Assembly (NCBI GenBank): GCA_022703295.1
Contig: JAKLDX010000074.1
Location: forward strand, 1-6,131
Origin: Candidatus Omnitrophota bacterium
GTDB taxonomy: Bacteria; Omnitrophota; Gorgyraeia; 2-01-FULL-45-10
Reading direction: 5' to 3'
DNA length: 6,131 nucleotides
Shown here: positions 4,891-6,131 of the stretch, piece by piece
Numbering within the stretch: the first letter of the stretch is position 1
Layout of the letters: each line of letters opens with the position of its first letter
The notes under the pieces: generated by a model
Database searches by the model: none
What the model was told of the DNA's origin: nothing
The model's input: the letters and a program-made list of their open reading frames with translations, nothing else
Made by a program: the position numbers and the translations under genes

Positions 4891-6131
4891 CTACCTCTTT
4901 ATCGACTTCTTCGATTCGACCGAAAATTTCGGGCTAAATCGTTTCAATATTTCCTTTTTTGACACTTTTTTACAAAGCATCTTTTTCAGCGATTCTTCGG
5001 ACATATCTTTTATATCCACGTCGTTATCTATCGAGTGCTTGATGAGCTTTCCGATAAGGGTGTGCGCATTCTTAAACGGCACCCCCAGGTCGACAAGATA
5101 ATAGACCAGGTCCGTGGCATATAAAGATTCGTCCTCAAGATGCTCTTCTATCTTTGCTTTATTGAACTTCAGCGTCTTAATAAGAGCGGCCAGCACTTTT
5201 AATTCATTTGAAACTATCTCAAACGAATTAAATAGCGGCTCTTTGTCAAGCTGCATATCCCTGTTGTATGTAAGAGGCAGGGCCTTCATCATCGTCAATA
5301 CGCTGACGAGGTTGCCGTAAAGCCTGCCGGCATACCCTCTGATCAGTTCTAATACATCGGCGTTCTTTTTCTGCGGCATAAGAGAACTGCCGGTGCAAAA
5401 AGCCTCGTCTATCTCTATGAAATCAAATTCCCTGGTCGACCATATTATGAGGTCCTCGGCCAGTCTCGACATATGCATGGCAACGATAGACAGCGCGCTT
5501 ATTATCTCGATCACAAAATCCCTGTCGCTTACCGAATCGAGCGAATTGGACGTCGGCTTGATATTGAATAAATTCTCTAAGCCTTTTAAGTGACCGGACG
5601 ATATGTTGTATTTAACGGCGTCGATCGGCGTGCCTGCCATCGCGCCCGCACCCATAGTCAACCCCATATTCTCAAAAATATTCTTCATTCTGGCATCATC
5701 CCGTTCTACCATCTCCACATAGGCCATAAGATAATCTTTGAGATACACGGGCTGCGCGTGCTGCATGTGCGTAAAGCCGGGGATCACAATGTCTTTATTT
5801 TTATCGGCAAGCCTCTTAACCGCTTCATTGAAATTTGCCATATCCGTCCACAGGCCGGCTATTTCTATCATGCAATATAACTTTGTAGAAAAGACGACCT
5901 GGTCATTTCTGGATCTTGCAGTATGAAGCTTCAGGGCAAGGTCTCCAACTGAATCGTATAATTTATTCTGGATGTCGGTATGTATGTCTTCGCATGAAGC
6001 GTCGTACTTGTATGCGCCTTTCGAAATGAAGCCGTAGAGCTTGTTAAGCGCGCCTGTGAGCTTCGAAGCTTCGGCCGGGCTCAGATAGCCTGCCTTCTTT
6101 AATATCCTTACATGGGCCAAAGATCCCAATA
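4891..6131 (-). CDS. argH: Argininosuccinate lyase ArgH (5' end beyond the window)
   Basis: This member of the fumarase/aspartase superfamily splits argininosuccinate into arginine and fumarate, the last step of arginine synthesis; it acts as a cytoplasmic homotetramer. At least 412 residues are visible, and comparison with E. coli ArgH suggests about 35-40 N-terminal residues are missing. Counting from the Leu codon TTG at 6127-6129, motifs are GSLAHVRIL (2-10), HTARSRNDQ (69-77), FTHMQHAQP (119-127) with catalytic His121, NSLDSVSDRDF (195-205) and GSSLMPQKKN (247-256) with catalytic Ser248. The usual Pro after KKN is Ala. Between AGT (164-166) and NSLD the segment is about 8 residues longer than in common ArgH proteins and lacks the typical TFPIDR wording. 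The TTG near the edge is an internal Leu in a conserved motif, not a start. Confidence 0.95.
   Translation of the reverse strand, partial: LGSLAHVRILKKAGYLSPAEASKLTGALNKLYGFISKGAYKYDASCEDIHTDIQNKLYDSVGDLALKLHTARSRNDQVVFSTKLYCMIEIAGLWTDMANFNEAVKRLADKNKDIVIPGFTHMQHAQPVYLKDYLMAYVEMVERDDARMKNIFENMGLTMGAGAMAGTPIDAVKYNISSGHLKGLENLFNIKPTSNSLDSVSDRDFVIEIISALSIVAMHMSRLAEDLIIWSTREFDFIEIDEAFCTGSSLMPQKKNADVLELIRGYAGRLYGNLVSVLTMMKALPLTYNRDMQLDKEPLFNSFEIVSNELKVLAALIKTLKFNKAKIEEHLEDESLYATDLVYYLVDLGVPFKNAHTLIGKLIKHSIDNDVDIKDMSEESLKKMLCKKVSKKEILKRFSPKFSVESKKSIKR

Noticed and set aside
6127..6129. TTG near the right edge as the start of argH
   Set aside because: It is an internal Leu codon within the conserved motif before GSLAH; about 35-40 more N-terminal residues are expected beyond the window.

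Overview
This window looks like part of a bacterial chromosome. It carries one run of six amino-acid biosynthesis genes, all on the minus strand. In transcription order, right to left, they are argH (5' end cut off by the right edge), lysA, dapF, dapA, dapB and dapL (3' end cut off by the left edge). Each gene with a visible start has a Shine-Dalgarno-like sequence at normal spacing. By eye, base composition is moderate, with frequent ATA isoleucine codons and AT-rich spacers. The argH-lysA-dap-dapL order resembles that known from Geobacter-type Desulfobacterota. The DapL aminotransferase route, the short DapB and the ATA-rich codons would also fit Omnitrophota (PVC-related) genomes. I favour an uncultured Omnitrophota-like bacterium, at low confidence.

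The pathway is coherent. DapA condenses aspartate semialdehyde with pyruvate, DapB reduces the product to tetrahydrodipicolinate, DapL aminates that directly to LL-diaminopimelate, DapF epimerises it to meso-diaminopimelate, and LysA decarboxylates it to lysine. The five genes thus cover every step from aspartate semialdehyde to lysine, and meso-diaminopimelate also feeds peptidoglycan. No acylated-pathway gene (dapD, dapC, dapE) is present, as expected with DapL. ArgH is the last enzyme of arginine synthesis.

Layout: dapL 1-406 (partial), spacer 407-682, dapB 683-1357, spacer 1358-1505, dapA 1506-2378, spacer 2379-2491, dapF 2492-3298, spacer 3299-3358, lysA 3359-4615, spacer 4616-4890, argH 4891-6131 (partial).

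The coding genes are ordinary; the spacers are not. They are long for an operon (60-276 bp) and every one is built from repeats. Three (dapA-dapB, dapB-dapL, argH-lysA) read as nearly full-length imperfect palindromes. The dapF-dapA spacer has 12-bp inverted arms around a degenerate AAAACT-type repeat, and the lysA-dapF spacer is two pairs of direct repeats. In three cases the stop codon of the upstream gene lies inside a repeat arm. The dapB-dapL spacer can be folded as a branched, three-way-junction structure closed by a perfect 16-bp terminal inverted repeat. I saw no convincing intrinsic terminator, riboswitch, tRNA, CRISPR array or transposase.
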